64,000 bases of DNA, from positions 1,054,001 to 1,118,000 of the forward strand of contig CAWBIU010000001.1 in NCBI GenBank assembly GCA_963789015.1. The letters run 5' to 3'. A program made the translations under genes and the position numbers. Shown in pieces: positions 1 to 7,458 of this stretch. The number at the start of each line of letters is the position of its first letter. Within the stretch, counting starts at the first letter, position 1. Under the pieces are notes generated by a model. That model was not told the origin of the DNA and ran no database searches. It saw only the letters and a program-made list of their open reading frames with translations. This DNA comes from JAOPZW01 sp963789015 (GTDB taxonomy: Bacteria > Actinomycetota > Thermoleophilia > Solirubrobacterales > Solirubrobacteraceae).

Positions 1-236
1 CGGACCTCGCCGAGCTCGACCGGATCCCCGTCGGGAGCGGCCGTGCCGAGCTCCTCCTCGAACTCGCGACGCGCCGCCGCCAGCGCGTCCTCGGCGTCGT
101 CGTACTCCCCCTTGGGGATCGACCAGGAGCCGAGATCGCGCTTGGCCCAGAACGGCCCGCCGGGGTGGACGAGCAGCACCTCGGTCGCGCCGCCCGACCC
201 ACGGAAGAGGAGGATGCCCGCGCTGCGTCGTGCCAC
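1..236 (-). CDS. Nudix hydrolase, partial (C-terminus outside window)
   Basis: The reading frame runs off the left edge, so only about 78 N-terminal residues are present. It opens with a GTG start and an 'AGILLFRG' strand, then 'HPGGPFWAKRDLGSWSIPKG' and the Nudix box 'GEYDDAEDALAAARREFEEELG', whose REFEEELG glutamates bind the metal. This matches the COG4119-type NTP pyrophosphohydrolase group, which hydrolyses a nucleoside diphosphate linked to another moiety; the true substrate cannot be read from sequence. It is transcribed away from the tRNA-Asp gene. Confident in family, not in substrate. Confidence 0.85.
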   Translation of the reverse strand, partial: MARRSAGILLFRGSGGATEVLLVHPGGPFWAKRDLGSWSIPKGEYDDAEDALAAARREFEEELGTAAPDGDPVELGEV

Positions 237-280
237 GGACCCGATCGTAGAAAACGCGGCTACACTGCGAGGTCCTGCCC

Positions 281-354
281 GGGGGCGTAGCTCAGTCGGT
301 TAGAGCGCCGGCCTGTCACGCCGGAGGTCGCGGGTTCGAGTCCCGTCGCTCCCG
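281..354 (+). tRNA. tRNA-Asp (anticodon GTC)
   Basis: The cloverleaf folds fully: acceptor stem GGGGGCG/CGCTCCC with one G-U pair, D arm with GCTC/GAGC, anticodon stem CCGGC/GCCGG around loop CTGTCAC with anticodon GTC at 315-317, and a T arm with TTCGAGT. The discriminator is G354 and CCA is not encoded. A -10 box TACACT at 261-266 lies just upstream and a rho-independent type hairpin follows at 369-396. The anticodon arm of this gene recurs almost exactly at 1266-1288. Confidence 0.96.
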
Positions 355-368
355 CTCCGAAGGACTCT

Positions 369-396
369 CGAAAGCCCTGCAAGCGCGGGGTTTTCG
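369..396 (+). terminator. Intrinsic terminator of tRNA-Asp
   Basis: CGAAAGCCCTGC, loop AAGC, then GCGGGGTTTTCG forms a 12-bp stem (two G-U pairs) in which the T-run is part of the stem. It lies 14 nt after the tRNA, the expected place for termination. Confidence 0.75.
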
Positions 397-410
397 TGTC
401 TCCGGGGTCG

Positions 411-516
411 GGCGGCACCGAGTGAGACTCACCAGAGCATCCGAATCGTGTTCGCGTGCAGCACCGACTCGAGCATCGCGACGGGCTTCTAGATCGACGA
501 CGTCGACGTGCGCTGA
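411..516 (+). pseudogene. Relic C-terminus of an immune-inhibitor-A-like secreted protein
   Basis: One frame reads '...SIRIVFACSTDSSIATGF', then an in-frame TAG (490-492), then 'IDDVDVR' and TGA at 514-516. A strand rich in 'RI.F..STD' followed by 'G(F/W).IDDV.V' is the usual end of immune inhibitor A / MAM-type beta-sandwich domains. Only about 35 codons survive between the tRNA terminator and the strong hairpin at 528-555, so the rest of the gene is gone. The match is by motif only and the piece is short, so this is tentative. Confidence 0.35.
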
Positions 517-527
517 GTGTGGATGAA

Positions 528-555
528 GCGGGAGCCGCCTCGGGGCGGCTCCCGC
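528..555 (+). terminator. Strong GC hairpin after the relic gene
   Basis: Perfect 12-bp stem GCGGGAGCCGCC / GGCGGCTCCCGC with a TCGG tetraloop, no T-run. It lies 11 nt after the TGA of the relic at 411-516 and just before the next start codon, so it probably terminated the lost gene. Confidence 0.6.
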
Positions 556-571
556 GTCATCATCCATTCCA

Positions 572-1126
572 ATGAGCGTGATCTTCTCGATGGGCGTGTC
601 GGTGGACGGCTTCGTGGCCGGGCCGGGCGACACGATCGACTGGACGGAGCCCGACGCCGAGCTGCACCAGTTCCACAACGACCGGGTGCGCGCGCAGGGC
701 GCGCAGATCTGCGGGCGCAAGCTCTACGAGACGATGGTCTACTGGGAGACGGCCGACCAGGACCCGTCGCTCGACTCCGTCGGGCAGGAGTTCGCCGCGC
801 TGTGGCAGGCGCTCCCCAAGGTCGTGTTCTCCTCGACGCTGACCGCCGTCGAGGGCAACACGCGGCTCGCCACCGGCTCGATCGGCGACGAACTCGCGGC
901 GCTGAAGGCACAGACCGACGGCGACATCGGGATCGGCGGCGCGACGCTGGCCGCCGCCTTCAGCGATCTCGGGCTGATCGACGAGTACCTCCTGTTCGTC
1001 TGCCCGATCATTCTCGGTGCGGGGACGCCGTTCTTCGGCCCGCTGGACGACCGCATCCCGCTCGAGCTGGTGGAGACGCGGACGTTCGCGTCGCGCGTGG
1101 TCTACCTGCGCTACCGGCGGACCTAG
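572..1126 (+). CDS. Dihydrofolate reductase family protein (RibD C-terminal-like)
   Basis: 184 residues, start ATG. The sequence has the DHFR/RibD_C pattern: N-terminal strand 'VIFSMGVSVDGFVAGPGDTI', the 'ICGRKLYETMVYW' helix that contacts NADPH ribose/phosphate, and 'DIGIGGATLAAAF' followed by 'LIDEYLLFVCPIILGAGTPF', the hallmark of the YwjB/YyaP-like branch. Members are NADPH-dependent reductases of undefined small molecules and are not the folate DHFR. It stands alone between a terminator-like hairpin and an empty 210-bp gap. Family assignment is firm; substrate unknown. Confidence 0.88.
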   Translation: MSVIFSMGVSVDGFVAGPGDTIDWTEPDAELHQFHNDRVRAQGAQICGRKLYETMVYWETADQDPSLDSVGQEFAALWQALPKVVFSSTLTAVEGNTRLATGSIGDELAALKAQTDGDIGIGGATLAAAFSDLGLIDEYLLFVCPIILGAGTPFFGPLDDRIPLELVETRTFASRVVYLRYRRT

Positions 1127-1337
1127 GCGACCGCGACGGCCCCGGCCGGAACGTGGCCCGGGGACTGCGGCAGCAGGTTCACAAGGCGGGCGCCCGGAAC
1201 CCCCTCTGAAACCCCCTAGCCATGCCGAATCCTTCGGCAGAAAGCGGTTTCGAGGGCCCTTCCGCGGCCTGTCACGCCGGACGTCGCGCCGCGAGGCTCA
1301 CGGCCGAGATGTGGTGGACGGACTCGGCGGGCACGGC
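1127..1337. other. Intergenic gap without a gene
   Basis: No convincing coding frame. It holds a weak GC hairpin (CCCCGG at 1140-1145 with CCGGGG at 1158-1163), usable as a terminator for the upstream reductase, and the tRNA-Asp-like segment at 1266-1288. Confidence 0.5.
1266..1288 (+). repeat. Partial copy of tRNA-Asp anticodon arm (att-like)
   Basis: Positions 1266-1281 are identical to 310-325 of tRNA-Asp (GGCCTGTCACGCCGGA), and 1282-1288 match 326-332 with one mismatch. The flanks do not match. A short direct repeat of a tRNA anticodon arm is what a tRNA-targeting integrase leaves at the far end of an inserted element, but no integrase remains between the copies. Confidence 0.5.
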
Positions 1338-2078
1338 TCAGCCCCGGTTGTGGTTGACGACCTCAACGTTGTGCCCGTCCGGGTCGAGCACGAACGCGCC
1401 GTAGTAGCCCGGGTGGTAGACCGCGCGCTCGCCCGGCGCGCCGTGGTCCTCGTAGCCCGCCGCGAGCGCGGCGGCGTGGAACGCGCGCACCGCGGCGTCC
1501 TCGCGCGCGGGGAACGCAAGGTGGACGTGCTCCGTGAGCGGCCGCTCGTCCCGGACGAGCGAGAAGCTGTAGTCCGGGCCGGACAGCTGCACGCGGCCGG
1601 GCTCGTCGTGCGCCAGGCGGAGCCCGGCGTGCGGGGCGATCGTCGTGTAGAAGCGCCGGGAGGCCTGCGGGTCGCGGACGCGGAGCCACAGGTGGTCGAC
1701 GCGGCCGTCGGGCACGGCGTCCTCGCGCTCGCCGTGGACCGCCTCGACGCTGTTGCCGTCGGGGTCGAGCAGGAACCCGCCGTAGTACGTCGGGCCGTAC
1801 TGCGTGCGCGGCCCCGGCGCGCCGTCGTCGCGGTAGCCCGCGTCGACGCCCGCCCGCCAGAACGCGTCGACCTGCGCGCGGTCGCGGGCGCGGAAGCCGA
1901 CGTGGAGCCCGCGGGTCACCGGGTGCTCGCGGTCCGTCGGCCCGATGGCCCAGTCGTCCCACTCGACCAGCCCGGCGTCCGCATGGCTGGGCTCGATGCC
2001 CAGGACCCTCAGGACAGTGCGGTAGAAGCGCTCGGAGGCCGCGAGGTCCGAGACGGCGATGCCGACGTGGTCGAACAC
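1338..2078 (-). CDS. VOC superfamily protein with two glyoxalase-like domains
   Basis: 246 residues from a GTG at 2078, chosen because the first VOC strand 'FDHVGIAVSDL' starts there and a -10 box (TAGCCT, 2086-2091 read in reverse) lies 7 nt upstream. Domain 1 spans about residues 1-120 and ends 'GPTYYGGFLLDPDGNSVEAV'; domain 2 spans about 125-246 and ends 'PGYYGAFVLDPDGHNVEVVN'. The paired 'LDPDGxxVE' ends carry the metal-ligand glutamate of vicinal-oxygen-chelate enzymes (glyoxalases, extradiol dioxygenases, fosfomycin-type resistance proteins). Duplication within one chain is common. The reaction cannot be named from sequence. Confidence 0.82.
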   Translation of the reverse strand: MFDHVGIAVSDLAASERFYRTVLRVLGIEPSHADAGLVEWDDWAIGPTDREHPVTRGLHVGFRARDRAQVDAFWRAGVDAGYRDDGAPGPRTQYGPTYYGGFLLDPDGNSVEAVHGEREDAVPDGRVDHLWLRVRDPQASRRFYTTIAPHAGLRLAHDEPGRVQLSGPDYSFSLVRDERPLTEHVHLAFPAREDAAVRAFHAAALAAGYEDHGAPGERAVYHPGYYGAFVLDPDGHNVEVVNHNRG

Positions 2079-2256
2079 CCGGCCGAGGCTACCGTTGCCG
2101 GCCTGCGCGAGTGGATCAAGGCCGAGTCGGAGCGCGCCTGGTGGCACGCGCAAGACGGCTAGCTTCGCCGCCGCCGCCTCCGCTGATGAGCAGGGTAGGT
2201 TCCGGCTCCGCGCCGGGAGCCTCGCATCGCCGCCACTGCACCGAGGTTCAGATTGA

Positions 2257-2280
2257 CAAAAGCCCCGCAACGCGAGGCTT
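2257..2280 (-). terminator. Intrinsic terminator of the LuxR-type gene
   Basis: Read on the minus strand: AAGCCTCGC, loop GTT, GCGGGGCTT, then TTG. The 9-bp stem has one U-G pair and a short U tail. It starts 3 nt after the stop codon at 2284-2286. Confidence 0.72.
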
Positions 2281-2283
2281 CTT

Positions 2284-3376
2284 TCATGAAACCCAGTGCG
2301 TGAGCCGGGGCGCGTAGTGCTCGAAGAACAGTTGCGCGACGAGCTCGCCGCGCGTCCCCACGCCGGTCTTCTCGAAGATCGCCTTGAGGTGGTCCTGCGC
2401 CGTCCAGGGGGAGAGGTGCAGGCGCCGGGCGATGGCGTCGGTCGCGAAGCCCTGCGCGACGAGTTGCGTCACAGCACGCTCCCGCTCGGTGAGGCCGTAC
2501 GCGTCGGCGATCAGCGGCGCGAGCTCGTGCGGGCGGGCAGGCTCGAGGATCACCGCCGTCCCGGCGTCGTCGCCGAGCGTCGAGCCGCGCACGACCAGCC
2601 AGCGGCCCGACGGTGTGCGGACCCGTGCGCGGGCGATCGCGCCCGGCGCGGCATGGCCGTCCGCGATGGCGCGTACCCGGCTCGCCACCGCGGCGATCAC
2701 CGGCGGCAGCGCACTGCCGGTCGTGGCCGCGCCGAGCTCGGCGATCCACGCCTCGGCCGCCGCGTCGGCGCGCACGATCGCGTTGTCGGCGGCCAGCAGC
2801 GCGAGGCCCGCGTCCTCCTCGCCCGGGGCGCCTTCCGACAGCGCCGTGCGCAGCATCGCGCGCCGCAGGCCCTCGGCGAGCGATCCGGACACGGAGGCGA
2901 CGACGGCGGCGTCGCCCGGCGCGAAGTGCGCGCGGTCTGACGCGCGCAACAGGGTGATCGCGCCCCACGCGGCCGAGCCGCCGCCGGCGAGCACGGCGCG
3001 CAGCTCGTCGCCGAACCCGTGTGGCCGCTTGAGCTCGCGATGCTGCACGCTGCGATCGAGGTCCCCGCCCGTCGCCTCGCTGAGGCTCGCGGCGGGCCGC
3101 GTCGAGCGGGCGATCGTGGCGAACGAGTTCACGTCCTGTCCGGCGGAACTCGATCTCCGTCATGCGCAGGGTCGCGTCCGGCGGGAGGCCGTTCTCGACC
3201 ACCTCACCGGTGGGCAGCAGCGTGGCCGGGTCCATGGTGATCACGCAGACGCCGTCGAACGGCACGGCGCGAGCGATGACCCGCGCCGCCCGGAGCGAGA
3301 TGTCGCGCACGCCGGCGTCGCGATGAAGGAGCCTGACGAGGTCGTTGCGCAGGCGCTCCGGGGTGGCGACCGCCAT
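2284..3376 (-). pseudogene. GAF-LuxR family transcriptional regulator, frameshifted
   Basis: The N-terminal part starts at ATG 3376 ('MAVATPERLRNDLVRLLHRD') and the C-terminal part continues one frame away as '...DVNSFATIARSTRPAASLSE'. The frames meet near 3135-3145, where removing one base restores a 364-codon protein. The N-terminal half resembles a GAF-type sensory domain; the last 65 residues are a LuxR helix-turn-helix ('LTERERAVTQLVAQGFATDA...LHLSPWTAQDHLKAIFEKTG'). Such proteins are one-component regulators with unknown ligands. No homopolymer marks the break, so either a real lesion or a sequence error is possible. A terminator sits 3 nt downstream. Confidence 0.75.
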
Positions 3377-3467
3377 GCTCCGATTGTGGCATCCCGCCGC
3401 CGTCGGCTCGGGTCTCCCCAGGATCCTGGGATGGTGCTGGAGCGCCCTCCGGCGCATGCTCTCGGGC

Positions 3468-3845
3468 ATGCCCGCACACAGCCCCGAAGAGGTCCACTCG
3501 CTCATCGCCGCGGCGGTCGACGCCGCTGACCTCGACGCCTTCGCAGACCTGTACGAGGACGACGCGATGCTCGTGGTTCCGCCCGAGGGCCGCCGCGTCA
3601 GCGGCCGCCGAGCCATCCGCGACGCGCTGCGCCCGACGCTCGCGCTCGGCGAGCCCAGTGCGCGGATCGACGTCGTCGGCAAGCTCCAGGCCGACGGCCT
3701 CGCACTGACCCACGCCCGCTGGAGGATCGCCGGCACGGACGGCGGCGAGCGGGTCGAGATGTCCGGCCGCGGGACGATCGTCTCGCGCCGCCAGCCGGAT
3801 GGAACATGGCGCGTCGTGCTCGACAATCCGCTGAGCCCGGAGTGA
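3468..3845 (+). CDS. NTF2-like / SnoaL-type small protein
   Basis: 125 residues from ATG 3468 ('MPAHSPEEVHSLIAAAVDAA'); longer upstream starts exist but precede the fold. The order helix ('AADLDAFADLYEDDAMLVVP'), 'GRRAIRDAL' helix and C-terminal strands 'SGRGTIVSRRQPDGTWRVVLDNP' is typical of the DUF4440/YybH branch of NTF2-like proteins, which are small cone-shaped barrels used as ketosteroid-isomerase-like enzymes or ligand-binding units. Its stop overlaps the GTG start of the next gene (GTGA), so the two are probably co-translated. Confidence 0.72.
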   Translation: MPAHSPEEVHSLIAAAVDAADLDAFADLYEDDAMLVVPPEGRRVSGRRAIRDALRPTLALGEPSARIDVVGKLQADGLALTHARWRIAGTDGGERVEMSGRGTIVSRRQPDGTWRVVLDNPLSPE

Positions 3846-4369
3846 CGTCCCGCCCGCTCGTCGGTGACGCAAGCCCCACTTTGCGTACGCGCGGCCGGCG
3901 GCTGTCGCCCCGAGCGCGCCGGGCGGTGCTCACCGCGCACATCGTCATCTCCGTCGGCCTGCTCGGTGAGGTCAGCGCCTTCCTGGCGGTGGCCGTGCGA
4001 GCCGCGGAGGCCGACGATCCGGCGTTCGCCTCCGCCGCCTACGACCTGCTCGCGATGTTCCAGATCCTGTTCGGCATCCCGCTCAGCTTCGCCGCGCTGG
4101 CCACCGGGCTGACGCTGGCGATCGGCGGCCGCTGGGGCGTCTTGCGCTACCCGTGGGTGACGATCAAGCTGGCGCTCCTCGTCTCGGTGATCCTCGTCGG
4201 CGCGCTGCTCCTCGGCCCGTCCGTCGACGCGATCCGCAGCGGCGACGGCGACGTCGAGGGGCGGATCGTCGCGGGCGCCGGGTGGGACGTCGCCGCGCTC
4301 ACGCTGGCCGTCGGCCTGTCCGTCTACAAGCCCGGACGGGCCATGCGGAGGGGACCGCGCGCGGCGTAG
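3842..4369 (+). CDS. DUF2269-like integral membrane protein
   Basis: 175 residues from GTG 3842, which overlaps the previous stop. Four hydrophobic segments are visible: 'VLTAHIVISVGLLGEVSAFL', 'LLAMFQILFGIPLSFAALAT', 'IKLALLVSVILVGALLLG' and 'DVAALTLAVGLSVY'. An Arg-rich N-terminus should face the cytoplasm. The 'LTAHI..SVGLLG...FL' start resembles predicted membrane proteins of the DUF2269 family, whose function is not known. Translational coupling to the NTF2-like gene suggests a joint role, but nothing indicates which. Confidence 0.68.
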   Translation: MTSRPLVGDASPTLRTRGRRLSPRARRAVLTAHIVISVGLLGEVSAFLAVAVRAAEADDPAFASAAYDLLAMFQILFGIPLSFAALATGLTLAIGGRWGVLRYPWVTIKLALLVSVILVGALLLGPSVDAIRSGDGDVEGRIVAGAGWDVAALTLAVGLSVYKPGRAMRRGPRAA

Positions 4370-5164
4370 TTGCGGGGAACCTGACGCGTTCGCCTTCGAA
4401 CAACCGAGGCGTCGCTCGGCGCTGGCTCGGGTACCGACTGGCGTGCCGTTTGCGCCTTTCGGCGCATAATCCGGATTCTAGGTGCCCCGGTCTCTTCACG
4501 TCCGGCCGTCCCGCCCGCGCATCAGCACCGCGGGGCGTCAGCGTGCGGTGTTCCTTGCCGCTCTGCTTCTCGGTCTGTTGGCGATGGCGTCGCCGGCCGC
4601 CGCGGCCGATCTGCCCGGGGTGGGCAGTGCCGTCGACGCCGCCGCGGGCGCCGTGAAGGACACGGCGAGCGCGGTGACGAGCGCGCCGCAGCAGTCCTCG
4701 CAGGCGCCGTCCCAGGCGCCGTCGACGCCGAAGCCCGAGCAGTCCGCTGCGGCGTCGCAGCCGTCGCAGCCCAAGCAGTCGGCGCCGTCGCCGAAGCCGG
4801 CGGCGAGCGCGCCGGCGTCCCAGCCGAAGGTGTCGTCTCAGCCCAAGCAGTCGGCGCCGTCGCCGAAGCCGGCGGCGAGCGCGCCGGCGTCCGAGCCGAA
4901 GGTGTCGTCTGCAGCCCACAGCAGTCGGCGCCGTCGCCGAAGCCGGCGGCCAGCGCTCCGTCGTCCGAGCCGAAGGTGTCGTCTCAGCCGAAGCAGTCGG
5001 CGCCGTCGCCGAAGCCGGCGGCCAGCGCGCCGTCGTCTGAGCCGAAGCAGTCGTCGGAGCCGAAGGCGACGGTGGTAGAGACGGTGCGCAACACCGTCGA
5101 TCGCGTTGCCGCGCCGCAGCAGCCCCAGTCGTCCAAGCCCGCCGACGCGCCTGCCCCGGCTCCG

Positions 5165-5368
5165 GCCGAGCCGTCGGTTCCTGTTGAGCGTCCGTCGACT
5201 CCGGTCGCCGAGACCGTTGACCGTGTGGTTCGTCCGGTCGCCGGTCAGGCCGATTCGGTGGTGCAAGCCGAGCCGTCGGTTCCTGTTGAGCGTCCGTCGA
5301 CTCCGGTCGCCGAGACCGTTGACCGTGTGGTTCGTCCGGTCGCCGGTCAGGCCGACTCGGTGGCCGAC
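5165..5368 (+). repeat. Two tandem 102-bp repeats (34 residues)
   Basis: Copies at 5165-5266 and 5267-5368 are nearly identical in DNA. The encoded unit begins 'AEPSVPVERPSTPVAETVDR' and ends 'VVRPVAGQADSV'. Near-identity at third positions implies recent duplication or gene conversion. Confidence 0.85.
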
Positions 5369-5390
5369 GTGACCCGTCCGGTGACGGATG

Positions 5391-6020
5391 CGGTGGCGAA
5401 GGTGACCGAGCCGGTGGCGAAGGTCGCCGAGCCGGCCAAGGTGGCGGAGCCGGTGGCGAAGGTCGCCGAGCCGGCCAAGGTGGCGGAGCCGGTGGCGAAG
5501 GTCGCCGAGCCGGTCGCGAAGCTGGCGGAGCCGGTGGCCAAGGTGGCGGAGCCGGTCGCGAAGCTGACGGAGCCGGTGGCCAAGGTGGCGGAGCCGATCG
5601 CCAGGGTGACCGAGCCGATCGCCAGGGTGACCGAGCCGGTGGCCAAGGTCGCGGAGCCGGTGGCCAAGGTGACGGAGCCGGTCGCGAAGATCGCGGAGCC
5701 GGTCGCGAAGGTCGCGGAGCCGGTGGCGAAGGTCGCGGAGCCGGTCGCGAAGGTCGCGGAGCCGGTCGCCAAGGTTGCCGAGCCGGTCGCGAAGCTGACC
5801 GAGCCGGTCGCGAAGGTGATCGAGCCGGTGGCCAAGGTTGCCGAGCCGGTCGCGAAGCTGACCGAGCCGGTCGCGAAGGTGGTCGAGCCGGTGGCGAGGT
5901 TGCCGAGCCGGTCGCGAAGCTGGCTGAGCCGGTCGCGAAGGTGGCCGAGCCGGTCGCGAAGGTGACCGAGCCGGTCGCGAAGGTCGCGGAGCCGGTCGCG
6001 AAGGTCGTCGAGCCGGTCGG
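5391..6020 (+). repeat. About 29 tandem 21-bp repeats encoding EPVAKVA heptads
   Basis: Units of the form GAGCCGGTCGCGAAGGTCGCG follow each other, with a few shorter units lacking one codon. The period of seven residues with hydrophobic V/A/V positions, a charged E and K and one proline per repeat suggests a rod of short helices. Variation is limited to synonymous GTC/GTG and A/T/L swaps. A 1-nt loss near 5897 shifts the frame. Confidence 0.85.
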
Positions 6021-6039
6021 TCGCAAGGTCGCGCGAGCC

Positions 6040-6775
6040 GGTGGCGCAGGTTGTCTCGCCGGTGGTCGACAGTGTGGTGCCGCCGGTGGCGCAGGTTGTC
6101 TCGCCGGTGGTCGACAGTGTGGTGCCGCCGGTGGCGCAGGTCTGTCTCGCCGGTGCGTCGACAGCGTGGTGCCGCCGGTGGCGCAGGTGCTGTCGCCGGT
6201 GGTCGACAGCGTGGTGCCGCCGGTGGCGCAGGTGCTCCCGCCGGTGGTCGAGAGCGTGGTGCCGCCGGTGACGCAGGTGCTGCCGGTGGTCGACGCGTGG
6301 TGCCGCCGGTGGCGCAGGTGCTCCAGCCGTCGTGGACGCGGTCGTCCGCCGGTGGCGCAGGTCGCCGCCGGTGGTCGACAGGTGGTGCCGCCGGTGGCGC
6401 AGGTGCTCCGGTGGTGGACGCGGTGGTGCCGCCGGTGGCGCAGGTGCTGTCTCCGGTGGTGGACGCGGTGGTGCCGCCGGTGGCGCAGGTGCTGTCTCCG
6501 GTGGTCGACGCGGTGGTGCCGCCGGTGGCGCAGGTGCTGTCTCCGGTGGTCGACGCGGTGGTGCCGCCGGTGACGCAGGTGCTGCCTCCGGTCGTGGACG
6601 CGGTGGTGCCGCCGGTGACGCAGGTGCTGTCTCCGGTGGTCGAGAGCGTGGTGCCGCCGGTGACGCAGGTGCTGTCGCCGGTGGTGGACGCGGTGGTGCG
6701 GCCGGTGGCGCAGGTGCTCCAGCCGGTGGTCGACGGTGTGGTCCCGCCGGTGGCGCAGGTGCTGACCCCGGTCGT
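6040..6775 (+). repeat. About 16 tandem 45-bp repeats encoding PPVAQVLSPVVDAVV
   Basis: Fifteen-residue units alternate 'PPV(A/T)QVL' and '(S/P)PVV(D/E)(A/S)VV'. DNA copies between 6415 and 6700 are almost identical. Several indels at 6145-6415 break the frame in different units. Confidence 0.85.
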
Positions 6776-7458
6776 CGAGCGCGGTGCTTCCGTCGGTTGC
6801 CGGGGCTGCGGATCGCGTTGCCCCTTCGGCGCCCGCCGCCCCCGTGAGCGCGAGTCCCGCGGCCGTGGCTGCGGCGGCGCCGACGGGCTCGATCGTCCCG
6901 GTCGCCGGTCCGGTCGTGCCGTCCGCCGCTGCGGCGATCGCGGCGCCGGTTCCCGGTGGCGCCCCGGCCCTCGCCTCGCCAGTGGCGACGTCTCAGCCGG
7001 CGGCCGCCGCGGCGCCCGCCGCCCCCGGCGGCAGCGAGCTCACCTCGCCGGCACACAGCGGCATCCTGTCGGCGTTGGCGCCGGTCGGCCTGCCGTTTGA
7101 CCCGGCGACGCTTGCCGGCGTTACGCGCCCGGATGGCGGCGCGTCGGGCGGCGTGACGCCCGCCGACGGTGTTGATCTTTCTCCCAGCATTCCGACGACC
7201 ACGACGGCGGGTGGTTCTGGCGCCGGTGGTGGTTTTGGTGGTGGCTGGTCTGGTGGCTGGGCCGCTGTGTTGTTGGCGTTTGCGGCGTTGGGGTCGTTGG
7301 CCTGGCGTCGTTTGATCCTTGTGCCGGTCGCGTGGCGGCCGGTGCCGTTTATCGCCCTTCTCGACCGGCCTGGCTGACCCCTTCCGGGGCTGTGCCTGAC
7401 CGCATCCGGGCTTGTGCTCGGGGTGCGTCGTTGAGCCGATCTGGAAGGGAGAAAACTC

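Larger units (their letters stand above)
4482..7377 (+). pseudogene. Tandem-repeat surface protein with C-terminal TM anchor, multiply frameshifted
   Basis: GTG start, signal peptide ('AVFLAALLLGLLAMASPAAA' then 'ADLPG'), a Pro/Ser/Lys stretch with repeats of 'QPKQSAPSPKPAASAPAS', two 34-residue repeats, about 29 heptads of the type 'EPVAKVA', about 16 units of the type 'PPVAQVLSPVVDAVV', a Pro/Ala tail and a C-terminal membrane helix ('WAAVLLAFAALGSLAWRR'). The frame is broken near 4910, 5897, 6030, 6145, 6295, several times to 6415, and near 6780; each break is a 1-2 nt indel against the neighbouring repeat. Only the repeat core is affected, both ends being intact, so sequence or assembly error in a live gene is as likely as decay. 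An extended wall-spanning surface protein is inferred. The recombinase-like fusion follows 81 bp downstream. Confidence 0.65.

Noticed and set aside
316..720. Minus-strand frame ending 'RERRDSNPRPPA'
   Set aside because: Such peptides are the antisense translation of tRNA genes; here it comes from tRNA-Asp.
2084..2162. Plus-strand protein tail ending 'EWIKAESERAWWHAQDG'
   Set aside because: It looks like a natural C-terminus but no domain precedes it; upstream it is antisense to the VOC gene. Too little to call a gene remnant.
5391..6775. CRISPR-like array of regular repeats
   Set aside because: Units follow each other without unique spacers, have codon-length periods (21 and 45 bp) and encode a continuous protein repeat.
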